This document shows positions 15,901 through 24,766 of a stretch of DNA of 64,000 nt, piece after piece. The stretch is from Nocardioides sp. URHA0020. GTDB taxonomy: Bacteria > Actinomycetota > Actinomycetes > Propionibacteriales > Nocardioidaceae. How positions within the stretch are numbered: the first letter of the stretch is position 1; the number at the start of each line of letters is the position of its first letter. The notes below the pieces were generated by a model that ran no database searches, was not told the DNA's origin, and saw only the letters and a list, made by a program, of their open reading frames with translations. The translations under genes were made by a program, and so were the position numbers. The stretch lies in the NCBI RefSeq assembly GCF_000620705.1, contig NZ_KK211171.1, forward strand, positions 141,143 through 205,142, in the 5' to 3' direction.

Positions 15901-17064
15901 ATGAGACGCCTCGCCGCCCTCGCCAGCGCCGCCGCCCTCACGACGGCCGGGCTGACCGCCTGCAGCAGCGACGGCAGCGACGGGCCCAGCGCCACGGTGA
16001 CCGCGACGCCGCAGTCCCAGGCTGCGTCGCCGACCCCGTCCGACGCCGGCCCGACCGCGTCGGCGTCCCCCACCAGGGACACGACCCCACCGAAGGTCGT
16101 CGGCACCGTCGCGACCGGCCTCGCCACGCCGTGGGGCATCGCCTTCCTCCCCAACGGCGACGCGGTCGTCACCGAGCGCGACACGACCAAGGTCCTCCTG
16201 CTGACGAGCCCGTCGTACGACGTGAGCGAGGTCGGCACCATCGCGGACGCCGTGGGCCTCGGTGACCAGGGCGGCGAGGCGGGGCTGCTGGGCGTCGCCG
16301 TCTCACCCGACTTCGCGAGCGACCGGATGCTCTTCTTCTACGTCAGCACCGCCGACGACAACCGGATCGTCAAGGCACCGCTGCGCGGCAAGCGGCTCGG
16401 CAGGCCGACGGCGATCCTCACGGGCATCCCCAACGGCTTCATCCACGACGGCGGGCGCCTGGCGTTCGGACCCGACGGCTACCTCTACGCCTCGACCGGC
16501 GAGACCGGCTCGTCGGAGCTCGCGCAGGACAAGGGCACGACCGCCGGCAAGGTTCTGCGGATCACCACCGACGGCGACCCCGCGCCCGGCAACCCGTTCG
16601 ACGGATCGCCGGTCTGGTCCTACGGGCACCGCAACGTGCAGGGACTCGCCTTCGACGACCAGGACCGGCTCTGGGCCTCGGAGTTCGGGCAGAACACCTA
16701 CGACGAGCTCAACCTGATCAAGGCGGGCAAGAACTACGGCTGGCCGACCGTCGAGGGCCGCGGCGGTGGCCCCGGGATGGTGGACCCGCAGGTGGTGTGG
16801 GACACCGACCAGGCCTCCCCGTCCGGTCTGGCCTGGCTCGACGGCAACCTCTGGCTGGCCGCGCTGAAGGGCGAGCGGCTCTGGCGCATCGACGTCAGCG
16901 GCGCGCGGGCGCGGCGCCCGGTCGACTTCTTCGTGGGCAGGTACGGCCGGATGCGCACGGTCGTCGCCGCCCCCGACGGCAACCTGTGGGTGACGACCAG
17001 CAACACCGACGGCCGTGGCAGCCCGCAGCAGGGCGACGACCGGATCCTGCTCATCCGGCCCTGA
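15901..17064 (+). CDS. PQQ-dependent sugar dehydrogenase-like lipoprotein
   Basis: 387 aa. Lipoprotein signal ending in LTAC (Cys 21), then a Ser/Thr/Pro/Asp linker to about residue 60, then a six-bladed propeller of the soluble glucose dehydrogenase (GSDH/YliI) family: ATGLATPWGIAFLPNGDAVVTERD, GEAGLLGVAVSPDF, GGRLAFGPDGYLYASTGE, YGHRNVQGLAFDDQDRLWASEFGQN. Exported and anchored on the outer face of the membrane, where it would oxidise aldoses with PQQ. No PQQ biosynthesis genes are visible, and many family members have no shown activity. Its 3' end overlaps the convergent ECF S gene by 14 nt. Confidence 0.82.
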   Translation: MRRLAALASAAALTTAGLTACSSDGSDGPSATVTATPQSQAASPTPSDAGPTASASPTRDTTPPKVVGTVATGLATPWGIAFLPNGDAVVTERDTTKVLLLTSPSYDVSEVGTIADAVGLGDQGGEAGLLGVAVSPDFASDRMLFFYVSTADDNRIVKAPLRGKRLGRPTAILTGIPNGFIHDGGRLAFGPDGYLYASTGETGSSELAQDKGTTAGKVLRITTDGDPAPGNPFDGSPVWSYGHRNVQGLAFDDQDRLWASEFGQNTYDELNLIKAGKNYGWPTVEGRGGGPGMVDPQVVWDTDQASPSGLAWLDGNLWLAALKGERLWRIDVSGARARRPVDFFVGRYGRMRTVVAAPDGNLWVTTSNTDGRGSPQQGDDRILLIRP

Positions 17065-17854
17065 CGGCTCCGGTCACGGTCGCCCGGCGCGCCGCACGCC
17101 GCAGGGTCGCGAGGATCGCCGGCCCGAGCAGCACGATCGCGACCGCGGTGGTGATCGCGCGCATCGTGTCCCAGCTGGCCGTCGAGGTCAGCAGCGTGTA
17201 GACGAGGAAGCGGTGCAGGTTGTCGACGAGGTCGGCCCCCGGCACGTAGGACAGCGACCCCTCGTGACCGGCCACGGCGATCCCTGCGACGAACGGCCAG
17301 CCGGAGAGGTTCATCAGCAGGCCGTAGGCGTACGACGCGAGCACGGCGTAGCCCGCGAGCAGCGCGATCTCGGCGCGGCCGGTGAGGCGCCGCGGCAGCA
17401 GCCCGGCGCCCATCCCGATCCACGCCGAGCAGAGCATCTGGTAGGGCAGCCACGGGCCGACGCCGGCGGTCATCAGCGCCGAGGCGAAGAGCGACGTGCA
17501 GCCGAGCACGAACCCGAAGCCGGGACCGAAGACCCGGCCACCCAGGATCAGCAGGAAGAACGTCAGCTCCACCCCCGCCGTCCCCGGCGAGATGCCGCGC
17601 AGGATCGCGTTGGCGGCGCTCAGCACCCCGAGGACCGCCAGGACCCGCGGGTCCAGGCCGCCCTCGTTGAGCTCGGCGAGCACGACGGCGATCACGACCG
17701 GGAGCAGCCCGAGGAAGAGGAACGGCGGGTCGACGCGCTCACCGGTCCCGGCCCGCAGCAGGAGCGGCCAGCACAGCATCATCAGGCCGGCGACCGACGC
17801 GACGGCGAGGACCGTCGCGGACCGTGGCGAGATGCGTACGGCGACGGTGCTCAT
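17051..17854 (-). CDS. ECF transporter S component (predicted corrinoid specificity)
   Basis: 267 aa membrane protein with about six to seven helices; substrate-binding subunit of an energy-coupling-factor importer. Segments GPGFGFVLGCTSLFASALMT and GPWLPYQMLCSAWIGMGAGLLP are typical of actinobacterial S components encoded beside fused ATPases. ATG overlaps the ATPase stop (ATGA) and it is the last gene of a five-gene operon whose leader holds a cobalamin riboswitch, so vitamin B12 or a corrinoid is the predicted substrate; sequence alone does not show specificity. Confidence 0.8.
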   Translation of the reverse strand: MSTVAVRISPRSATVLAVASVAGLMMLCWPLLLRAGTGERVDPPFLFLGLLPVVIAVVLAELNEGGLDPRVLAVLGVLSAANAILRGISPGTAGVELTFFLLILGGRVFGPGFGFVLGCTSLFASALMTAGVGPWLPYQMLCSAWIGMGAGLLPRRLTGRAEIALLAGYAVLASYAYGLLMNLSGWPFVAGIAVAGHEGSLSYVPGADLVDNLHRFLVYTLLTSTASWDTMRAITTAVAIVLLGPAILATLRRAARRATVTGAVRAG

Positions 17855-19425
17855 GCGTCCAGCCTCGCGACGACCTCGTCGATGCGCAGCCACGGCACCC
17901 CGAGCACCTTGGTCACCTGGGGCGCGAACGCCGGCGACTCCGCGACCACCCGGCGCACCGGCCCCGACGAGACGACCTCGCCCTCGGCCAGCACGACGAC
18001 GTCGTCGGCCGCCTGCGCCACGAACTCCACGTCGTGGGTCGCGACCAGCACTGCATGACCCTCGGCCGCGAGACCGCGCAGGATCCCGGCCAGCACGTGC
18101 TTGGCGGCGTAGTCGAGCCCGCGCGTCGGCTCGTCGAGCAGCAGGACCCGCGGCCGCGCCACCAGCACCAGCGCCAGCGCGAGCGCGAGCCGCTGGCCCT
18201 CGGAGAGGTCGCGCGGGTGCTGCCCGCCCGCGATCCCGGGGACGAGCCGGTCGAGCAGCGCGCGGCACGCGCCGGACCCGCCGTCGGCGGCGGCGCACTC
18301 CTGGTCCACCGTCTCGAGGTAGAGCAGGTCGGCGGCGTTCTGCGGCACCAGCCCGACCAGCGCCCGCCGGCCGGCCGGGGCCAGGGCGGCGGGGTCGCTG
18401 CCGGCGACGTCGACCCGGCCCGCCGTACGCCGGCCGCTGCCCTGCACCGCCCACAGCAGCGAGGACTTGCCGGAGCCGTTGCGCCCCATCAGGGCGGTGA
18501 CCCGGCCGTCGGCGAGGTCGAGGTCGAGCGCGCGGACGGCGATTGTCTGGCCGTGCACCACGTCGAGGCGTCGTACGGCGGCCGCGGTGGTCGTGGCGGC
18601 GTCGACGGGCTCAGGCGGCGGCCCGAGCCGGTCGGCGAGCGGGCGCGACAGGCGGCGGGCGTCGCGGACGCTGAGCGGCAGCGGGTCCCACCCGGCGGCG
18701 CGACCGAGCTCGACGATCGGGGGTACGACGGGCGAGGTGGCCAGCAGGGCGGCGGGCTCGCCCACGGTGACGTGACCGTCGCCGGTGAGCAGGCACATCC
18801 GGTCGGCGAAGGGGATGACGCGCTCCAGCCGGTGCTCGGCGAGCAGCACCGACACCCCGAGGTCGTGCACGAGCCGGGTCAGGGTGGCGAGCACCTCCTC
18901 GGCGGCGGTCGGGTCGAGCGCGGAGGTGGGCTCGTCGAGCACGAGCAGGCGCGGGTGCATGGTCAGCACGGAGCCGATCGCGACCCGCTGCTGCTGCCCG
19001 CCCGAGAGGGTGCGCAGGTCGCGGTGGCGCAGCTCGGCGATGCCGAGCAGGTCGAGCGTCTCCTCGACCCGGCGGCGCATCGTCTCGGGCGGCAGCCCGA
19101 GCTGCTCCATGCCGTAGGCGAGCTCCTCCTCGACGGTGTCGGTGACGAACCCGGCGGCCGGGTTCTGCCCGACGTACCCGATCGCGTGCGCCCGCTCGCG
19201 CGGCGGCGCGTGCACGATGCTGACGCCGTCGAGCAGCACGTCACCGTCGAGCGTGCCGCCCGAGAAGCGCGGCACCAGGCCGGTCACGACGCCGAGCAGG
19301 GTGGACTTGCCGGCACCGGTCGGGCCGGACACCAGCACCAGCTCGCCCTCGTCGACGACCAGGTCCACGTCGGCGAGGACCGGTGCGTCGTCGTAGGCGA
19401 AGGTGATCCCCCGGAGCTCGATCAT
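17851..19425 (-). CDS. ECF transporter ATPase, two ABC domains fused (A1A2)
   Basis: 524 aa with two nucleotide-binding domains. Domain 1: Walker A GPTGAGKST, signature LSGGQQQR, Walker B LLVLDEPTSALD. Domain 2: Walker A GRNGSGKSS, signature LSEGQRLA, Walker B VLLLDEPTRGLD. It energises import together with the T and S subunits and faces the cytosol. Start ATG overlaps the T gene stop (ATGA) and its stop overlaps the S gene start. Domain 2 has LSEGQ instead of LSGGQ, a common asymmetry in such fusions. Confidence 0.92.
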   Translation of the reverse strand: MIELRGITFAYDDAPVLADVDLVVDEGELVLVSGPTGAGKSTLLGVVTGLVPRFSGGTLDGDVLLDGVSIVHAPPRERAHAIGYVGQNPAAGFVTDTVEEELAYGMEQLGLPPETMRRRVEETLDLLGIAELRHRDLRTLSGGQQQRVAIGSVLTMHPRLLVLDEPTSALDPTAAEEVLATLTRLVHDLGVSVLLAEHRLERVIPFADRMCLLTGDGHVTVGEPAALLATSPVVPPIVELGRAAGWDPLPLSVRDARRLSRPLADRLGPPPEPVDAATTTAAAVRRLDVVHGQTIAVRALDLDLADGRVTALMGRNGSGKSSLLWAVQGSGRRTAGRVDVAGSDPAALAPAGRRALVGLVPQNAADLLYLETVDQECAAADGGSGACRALLDRLVPGIAGGQHPRDLSEGQRLALALALVLVARPRVLLLDEPTRGLDYAAKHVLAGILRGLAAEGHAVLVATHDVEFVAQAADDVVVLAEGEVVSSGPVRRVVAESPAFAPQVTKVLGVPWLRIDEVVARLDA

Positions 19426-20498
19426 GCGGCCACCACGGCTCGCGCCGCCGGCGGGGAGCAGAGGGCGCCGAAGAGCGCGATGGCGCCGGCCGCGAGCGCG
19501 GCCGCGCTCAGGGTCGGGAACTCGTCGAGCGGAGGGTAGGCGACCAGCACCTGGTAGCGGCTGACCCACCACCCGATCCCGGCCACCGCGAGGCCGGCGG
19601 CGACCACCGCGAGCTCGGGCGAGCGCCAGGGGTCGGGCCGGTAGCGGGTGCGTCCCACGCGGCGTCCGGCGCTGCGCAGCCCGGCGACGGCGGCGGCCAG
19701 GCCGATCGCGAGCATCGGCAGCGCGAGCAGCCGCGGCGCGGTGCGGTCGAGGACGGCGTACGTCCCGACGCAGATGCCGACCAGCCCGAGCAGCATCAGG
19801 GCTCCGGTCGTACGACGTTGCGCGGGCGTGGCGGCACCCGAGCGACCGTAGCCGCGGGAGTCCATGCCGGCGGCCAGCGCGAGCGAGCGCTCGAGGGCGT
19901 CCTCGAGGACCGGCACCAGCAGCCGGCGCAGTCCGCTGACCCGGCCGGTCTCCCCTGCCCGCAGCGCCTGGGCGGCCCGGACCCGGCGGACGCTGTCGGC
20001 GAACTGCGGGAAGATGCTGACCGCCACCACCAGCGCGGTGCCGATCTCGTAGAGCGCCGGCGGCACCGAGCGCAGCAGCCGCTTGGGGTTGGCGAGCGAG
20101 TTCGCGGCCCCCACGCAGATCACGATGGTGGCGAGCCGGAGCCCGTCGTACAGCGCGAACAGCAGCGACTGCGCGTAGATCGGGCCCAGCAGCGTGACGC
20201 CGTCGACCCAGCCCGGCAGCGGGATCGTCGGCAGGTCGAGCAGCACCGGGCCGTCGAAGCTGCCGCTGAAGACGAGGCGGAAGGCGACGCGCACCACCAC
20301 GATGACGACGCCGAGCCAGACGTAGAGCCGGAAGGACTGGCCCCACGGCTGCTCCGAGCGCCGCAGCGACACGACGAGGGCCGCGACGCCGATCAGCATG
20401 AGCAGGATCAGCGGGTTGGTGGTCAGCGACGCGGCGACCGACAGCCCGATCGCCCACAGCCACCAGGCGACCGGATGCAGGTCGCGGGCGCGGATCAC
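19422..20498 (-). CDS. ECF transporter T component (CbiQ-like permease)
   Basis: 358 aa. Long-helix coupling protein with hydrophobic N-terminal segments (AWWLWAIGLSVAASLTTNPL) and coupling motifs of the A-R-G type in SLALAAGMDSRGYGRSG. GTG 20498 overlaps the upstream stop codon as GTGA and is therefore preferred over the longer open frame. The C-terminal third (about 230-358) adds four more hydrophobic segments beyond the usual CbiQ length. Works with the fused ATPase and the S component as one importer. Confidence 0.85.
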   Translation of the reverse strand: MIRARDLHPVAWWLWAIGLSVAASLTTNPLILLMLIGVAALVVSLRRSEQPWGQSFRLYVWLGVVIVVVRVAFRLVFSGSFDGPVLLDLPTIPLPGWVDGVTLLGPIYAQSLLFALYDGLRLATIVICVGAANSLANPKRLLRSVPPALYEIGTALVVAVSIFPQFADSVRRVRAAQALRAGETGRVSGLRRLLVPVLEDALERSLALAAGMDSRGYGRSGAATPAQRRTTGALMLLGLVGICVGTYAVLDRTAPRLLALPMLAIGLAAAVAGLRSAGRRVGRTRYRPDPWRSPELAVVAAGLAVAGIGWWVSRYQVLVAYPPLDEFPTLSAAALAAGAIALFGALCSPPAARAVVAA

Positions 20499-21397
20499 GG
20501 TGCCGGGCTCCCCCGACGGCGTACGACGGCGACGGCCGCCCCGGCCCCGAAGAGGAGCACGACCACGACCGGACCGACCCACGTCGGCAGGCCACCGTCC
20601 GACGGGTCGGCGGGGTCGGAGGACGCCACGGGTGCGGTCGCCGGGCCGATCGAGGACGATGCCGAGCCGCTGGGGGTCGGGCTCGCGGTCGGCGTCGTGG
20701 TGGGCGTCGCGCTGGTGCTCGGCGTGGAGGTCGTCGTCGGCGTCGGGGTGGCCGACTCCGGCACCATCTGACCGACCTCGTCGTCCGGGGTGCGGGTCGG
20801 CTGGCTGACGGAGCCGGGCGCGGTGGTCGAGGTGGTCGAGGTGGTCGACGGCGGCTTCCTCGTCGGTTTCTTCGAGGGCTTGGCGGACGGCTTGCTCGTG
20901 GGTCGAGGCGTCGCGGTCGCCTTCGGGTGCGGTGCCGCGGCGGGGCCGGGGACGGCGCGCGAGCCGGTGCTCCACGACAGCGCGACGTACCCGCCGTCGG
21001 GGATCGTGAGCCCGTCGACACCGCTGGACGCGTAGGTCCAGCTGCCCGAGGTGCCGTCGGACCACCACAGACCCCAGTAGGCGTCGGCCGGTGGCGTCCG
21101 CTGGCACGGCTCGGCCTCAGCGGAGGGCCGACCCGAGACGCGGCAGACGAAGCCGGGTTGGCTCTGCACGCGAGTGAGGGAGAAGCCGGCCGCCGGGAAG
21201 AGGTCCGCGGCCAGGTCACCGCCACCTCCGCGCACGCACGTGGTCCGGGCACCGCCGCCGAGCTCGTGGAAGTCGACGACGACGCTGACTCCGTCGGCGC
21301 TGGAGCAGGTGCCGGCCGTCGCGGGAGCCGCCGACCCGACGACGCCCGCCGCCGCGGCCAGGAGGCACGCGGCGGCGAGGCGTACGCCGATCCTCAT
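20495..21397 (-). CDS. Stalked membrane-anchored beta-domain protein (SCO2322-like; possible transcobalamin beta-domain)
   Basis: 300 aa. Signal peptide to about residue 30 (AACLLAAAAGVVGSAAPATA); a small folded domain at about 32-150 with four Cys and the motif AYWGLWWSDGTSGSWTYASSG; a Pro/Thr/Ser/Lys stalk at about 155-265; one C-terminal membrane helix (VGPVVVVLLFGAGAAVAVV) and an Arg-rich tail. The YWxxWxxxGxxW pattern recalls SCO2322-type proteins and the DUF4430/transcobalamin C-terminal beta domain. Two nt after the alpha-barrel gene and overlapping the ECF T gene, so it probably hands a ligand to the ECF importer. Family assignment is from memory of motifs. Confidence 0.7.
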   Translation of the reverse strand: MRIGVRLAAACLLAAAAGVVGSAAPATAGTCSSADGVSVVVDFHELGGGARTTCVRGGGGDLAADLFPAAGFSLTRVQSQPGFVCRVSGRPSAEAEPCQRTPPADAYWGLWWSDGTSGSWTYASSGVDGLTIPDGGYVALSWSTGSRAVPGPAAAPHPKATATPRPTSKPSAKPSKKPTRKPPSTTSTTSTTAPGSVSQPTRTPDDEVGQMVPESATPTPTTTSTPSTSATPTTTPTASPTPSGSASSSIGPATAPVASSDPADPSDGGLPTWVGPVVVVLLFGAGAAVAVVRRRGSPAP

Positions 21398-21399
21398 GG

Positions 21400-23022
21400 T
21401 CAGCGGACGACCTTGAAGGTCTTGCGGTTGGTGCGGTTGCTGAACTCGCCGGTCACGGTGACGGTGACCTTGCGAGGCTTGCCGGTGGCCTTGACCCTGG
21501 CGTTGAACGTGCCCTTGCTGGTCGCCTGTCCGCGCTTGACCTTGCCGAGCACCCGGACGGTCACCGACTCGGCCGGTGCGAGGCCGCTCACGCGCACGGA
21601 CTGGTAGCGGCCCGTGCGGACCTTCGCCTTGACCGTGAAGGGGACCTTCGTGGCACCGAGACCGTGGATCAGCGCGGTGCCGATCTTCTTCTCGACGCCG
21701 GAGACGGCCACGCTGCTGGTCGCCGTGGTCGTCGGGATCTTGACCGCCAGCGAGGCGGCGCCGCCGGCGGTGGCCCACCGGATGACGCGCTGGGTGCCGA
21801 GCCGGGCGCAGAGCTGCTCGCCCGGGTCGACGCCGGTGACGCCCACCGTCTGGGTGGTGCCGCCGCGGACGTACTCGGCCGTGAACAGCACCTTCGGCGT
21901 GCCGCCCTCGGGCGCCCACTTCAGCGCGGGCGCCGCCTGCGCCGTGGCGCGGAGCCACTTGGCGTAGCTGCCGGTCGTGATGCCGTCCTTGAGAGCGGCG
22001 GCCCGGTCCACGTCGTCGTACCCAATGGCACCGGACGCACTTGCCCGGAAGGGCGCGCACCCGCTCTGGACGTTGATCTGGTGCTGACGGACCCAGATCG
22101 CGCCCTTCGCGGCCGCCTGGGCAGAGCCGGTGGAGCCCAGCGCCTGCGTGGCGACACCTGTCGAGTTCGCGTTGGGAGTGCCGGCGGCACCGTCGCTCGT
22201 GAAGCCACCGGAGCTCTGCTGCACGGACTTCAGCCACGTCGTCGCCTTGATGACGGCAGCGTCGGCGTCCTCACCACCGACCTGTGCCAGGGCGATGACC
22301 GCCAGGGCAGTGGCGTCGACGCTGGTTGACGAGAAGGTGGTGGCGTCGCAGGTCTGGGCGACCTCCTCGCCCGGCAGGCCCTCCTGGAAGGAGCCGTTCT
22401 CGCACTGGAGCCGCCACAGGTAGTCGGACGCGACGGCTGCCTCTGCGCTGCCAGCCGATGCCAGTCCACGGACCGCGAAGCTCTGACCGATCACGTTCGT
22501 GTAGCCGTTCGCTGACGGCGCTCCGTCGGTGGTCTCCGGGGAGATCGCCCGGCCGGCCAGGTCGTCACCGGCATTCCGCACCAGACCCTCGAGCCTGGTG
22601 ACGACGCCGCTGCTGTCGGTCCCGGCGGCCTGGAGCCCGACCAGAGCCTTTGCGACAGCGCCAGCACTGGTGCCAGCGATCGCGTGCTCGCCCTCAGGGC
22701 ACGGCGGCGTCCCGTACGTCACGTCGCAGTAGGCGTAGTCCGTGTAGGCGGTCAGGTGGTCCGCGACCCCGGCACCGATCGCCTGGACCGTCGACTCGTG
22801 GCCACCGAGAGCGTCAAGGGCCAGTTCCTGGTCGATCGTGTTGCCGATGGCGAACGAGCCGTAGTCAGGTGCCTGCAGCGCCAGCCAGCCGGCCGCGGCA
22901 GCGGCCGGGGCGGGCAGCGGCGCGGGGACGGCCGAGGCCGTCGGGGGGGCCGCCACGAAGGCGAGGGTGACGAGGGCCGGCGCGGCCACGAGGGCGGCGG
23001 CACGGCGTACGAAGTGGTGCAT
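21400..23022 (-). CDS. Secreted alpha/alpha-barrel protein (prenyltransferase/squalene-cyclase-like; possible transcobalamin alpha-domain)
   Basis: 540 aa. Signal peptide to about residue 31 (ALVAAPALVTLAFVAAPPTASA). Residues about 35-350 carry repeated helical pairs with GWLALQAPDYGSFA, YLWRLQCENGSFQEG, TTWLKSVQQSSGGFTSDG and AIWVRQHQ, the pattern of the alpha6/alpha6 barrel shared by terpene cyclases and the cobalamin-binding half of transcobalamin; no DxDD cyclase motif is seen. Residues 360-540 are two Ig-like/beta domains with Lys/Arg-rich ends (VTVTGEFSNRTNRKTFKVVR). First gene after the cobalamin riboswitch, so B12 capture outside the cell is the favoured role. Confidence 0.72.
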   Translation of the reverse strand: MHHFVRRAAALVAAPALVTLAFVAAPPTASAVPAPLPAPAAAAAGWLALQAPDYGSFAIGNTIDQELALDALGGHESTVQAIGAGVADHLTAYTDYAYCDVTYGTPPCPEGEHAIAGTSAGAVAKALVGLQAAGTDSSGVVTRLEGLVRNAGDDLAGRAISPETTDGAPSANGYTNVIGQSFAVRGLASAGSAEAAVASDYLWRLQCENGSFQEGLPGEEVAQTCDATTFSSTSVDATALAVIALAQVGGEDADAAVIKATTWLKSVQQSSGGFTSDGAAGTPNANSTGVATQALGSTGSAQAAAKGAIWVRQHQINVQSGCAPFRASASGAIGYDDVDRAAALKDGITTGSYAKWLRATAQAAPALKWAPEGGTPKVLFTAEYVRGGTTQTVGVTGVDPGEQLCARLGTQRVIRWATAGGAASLAVKIPTTTATSSVAVSGVEKKIGTALIHGLGATKVPFTVKAKVRTGRYQSVRVSGLAPAESVTVRVLGKVKRGQATSKGTFNARVKATGKPRKVTVTVTGEFSNRTNRKTFKVVR

Positions 23023-23030
23023 GGTTCCTT

Positions 23031-23046
23031 CCCGCTGCTCAGCGGG
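23031..23046 (-). promoter_or_regulatory. Hairpin abutting the ribosome-binding site of the B12 operon
   Basis: CCCGCT-GAGC-AGCGGG (6-bp stem, 4-nt loop) on the minus strand directly precedes AAGGAACCATG. Its 3' arm joins the Shine-Dalgarno stretch GGGAAGGA, so it could act as the expression platform that hides the ribosome-binding site when the riboswitch binds cobalamin. Confidence 0.5.
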
Positions 23047-23104
23047 AGGTGCTCGGAGGTGGATCCCCGGGTCGCCACCCGCTGTTTTCCACGACAGCGA
23101 TGTG

Positions 23105-23224
23105 ATCAGGACGCGTCGCGACAGGTGCTCCGGCTCGCCGCCACCTCGGGGAGGGACGGCCTACGGTTGCGGGTCAGCGCCGGACTCGGACCGGCTTCCC
23201 CCACCACGGGCGTGCAGTATTGGT
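23105..23224 (-). promoter_or_regulatory. Cobalamin (adenosylcobalamin-type) riboswitch
   Basis: Minus-strand leader of the uptake operon. Conserved pieces in order: GGGGGAAGCC; the stem GCCGGTCCGAGTCCGGC (23195-23179); the core CTGACCCGCAACCGTAGGC; and the B12 box GCCGGAGCACCTGTCGC (23134-23118). Order and spacing match the class consensus (CCGGT..., CTGxCCCGCAACxGT, AGxxxxxxACCTGxC). It ends about 95 nt before the start codon, with a hairpin at the ribosome-binding site in between, suggesting translational control. Exact borders are approximate. Confidence 0.88.
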
Positions 23225-23266
23225 CGTGCCCGCGCAGCATAGCTCCGCCGCGCGGGCAGCAACGAC

Positions 23267-24766
23267 TCAGGAGAGCTTCTCGAGCACCAGCTCGCGCACC
23301 CGGCCGGCGTCGGCCTGGCCCCGCATCTCCTTCATGACGGCCCCGATCAGGGCGCCGGCCGCGGCCACCTTGCCGTCGCGGATCTTGTCCGCGACGTCCG
23401 GGTTGGCGGCGATGGCGGCGTCCACCGCTGCCGAGAGCGCACCCTCGTCGGAGACGATGGCGAGCCCGCGGGCCGCGACGATCTCCTCGGGGGTGCCCTC
23501 GCCGGCGAGCAGCCCGTCGAAGACCTGGCGCGCCAGCTTGTCGTTGAGCGAGCCGCTGTCGACCAGGGCCTGGACGGCGGCCACCTGGGCGGGCGTCACG
23601 TCGAGGTCGGTGATGTCCAGGCCGGCGTCGTTGGCCCGCCGACCGAGCTCGGAGAGCCACCACTTGCGCGCGGCCTGCGGCGAGGCGCCGGCCGCGACCG
23701 TCTCCTCGATCAGGCCGACCACCCCGGCCGCGATCACGTCGCGCATCTCGAGGTCGGTGTAGCCCCAGTCGCCCTGGAGCCGGGCACGCTTGAGCAGCGG
23801 GTTCTCCGGGAGGGTGCCACGCAGCTCCTCCACCGACTCGCGCGACGGGGCGACCGGCACCAGGTCGGGCTCGGGGAAGTAGCGGTAGTCCTCGGCGTCG
23901 GACTTCTCGCGACCACTCGTGGTGATCCCGGTGTCCTCGTGCCAGTGGCGGGTCTCCTGCAGGATCGAGCCGCCCGCGTCGAGGATGCCGGCGTGGCGCT
24001 GCATCTCGTAGCGCACCGCCCGCTCCACCGAGCGGAAGGAGTTGACGTTCTTGGTCTCGGTGCGGGTGCCGAGCACCCCGGAGCCCTTCGGCGCCAGGGA
24101 GAGGTTGACGTCGGCCCGCAGGTTGCCCTGGTCCATCCGGGCCTCGGAGACTCCCAGGGCGAGGATCAGGTCGCGCAGCTGGGAGACGTACGCTCGCGCC
24201 ACCGCCGGCGCCTTCTCCCCCGCACCCTGGATCGGCTTGGTGACGATCTCGATGAGCGGGATGCCGGCCCGGTTGTAGTCGACCAGCGAGTGGTCGGCGC
24301 CGTGGATGCGACCGGTGGCGCCGCCGACGTGCAGCGACTTGCCGGTGTCCTCCTCCATGTGGGCGCGCTCGATCTCGACGCGGAACATCTCCCCGTCCAC
24401 GTCGACGTCCAGGTAGCCCTCGAAGGCGATCGGCTCGTCGTACTGGCTGGTCTGGAAGTTCTTCGGCATGTCCGGGTAGAAGTAGTTCTTCCGGGCGAAG
24501 CGGCACCACTCGGCGATCTCGCAGTTGAGCGCGAGGCCGATCCGGATCGCCGACTCGATCGCCTTGGCGTTGACGACCGGCATCGCGCCGGGCAGGCCGA
24601 GGCAGGTCGGGCAGACCTGGGTGTTGGGCTCGCCGCCGAAGACCGCGGGGCAGCCGCAGAACATCTTGGTGTTGGTGTTGAGCTCGACGTGGACCTCCAG
24701 GCCGAGCGCGGGGTCGTACGACGCCAGCACGTCGTCGAAGCCAACCAGCGTGTCCGTCATGGTCAT
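23267..24766 (-). CDS. gatB: Asp/Glu-tRNA(Asn/Gln) amidotransferase subunit B
   Basis: 499 aa subunit of the GatCAB complex that converts mis-charged Glu-tRNA(Gln) and Asp-tRNA(Asn) to the amide forms. GLEVHVELNTNTKMFCGC and VCPTCLGLPGAMPVVN supply the zinc and kinase-like active site; AHMEEDTGKSLH and DYNRAGIPLIEIVT are invariant family motifs; the C-terminal YqeY-type tRNA-binding tail is at about 420-499. ATG 24766 overlaps the gatA stop (ATGA); a second in-frame ATG two codons later is possible. Confidence 0.96.
   Translation of the reverse strand: MTMTDTLVGFDDVLASYDPALGLEVHVELNTNTKMFCGCPAVFGGEPNTQVCPTCLGLPGAMPVVNAKAIESAIRIGLALNCEIAEWCRFARKNYFYPDMPKNFQTSQYDEPIAFEGYLDVDVDGEMFRVEIERAHMEEDTGKSLHVGGATGRIHGADHSLVDYNRAGIPLIEIVTKPIQGAGEKAPAVARAYVSQLRDLILALGVSEARMDQGNLRADVNLSLAPKGSGVLGTRTETKNVNSFRSVERAVRYEMQRHAGILDAGGSILQETRHWHEDTGITTSGREKSDAEDYRYFPEPDLVPVAPSRESVEELRGTLPENPLLKRARLQGDWGYTDLEMRDVIAAGVVGLIEETVAAGASPQAARKWWLSELGRRANDAGLDITDLDVTPAQVAAVQALVDSGSLNDKLARQVFDGLLAGEGTPEEIVAARGLAIVSDEGALSAAVDAAIAANPDVADKIRDGKVAAAGALIGAVMKEMRGQADAGRVRELVLEKLS

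Noticed and set aside
17851..21252. One giant minus-strand protein joining several ECF genes
   Set aside because: The upstream part is out of frame with the T component and stalk protein; real starts at 19425, 20498 and 21397 are set by ATGA/GTGA overlaps.
21400..23022. Calling the alpha/alpha-barrel protein a squalene or terpene cyclase
   Set aside because: It is secreted, lacks a DxDD motif and sits behind a cobalamin riboswitch with an ECF importer.
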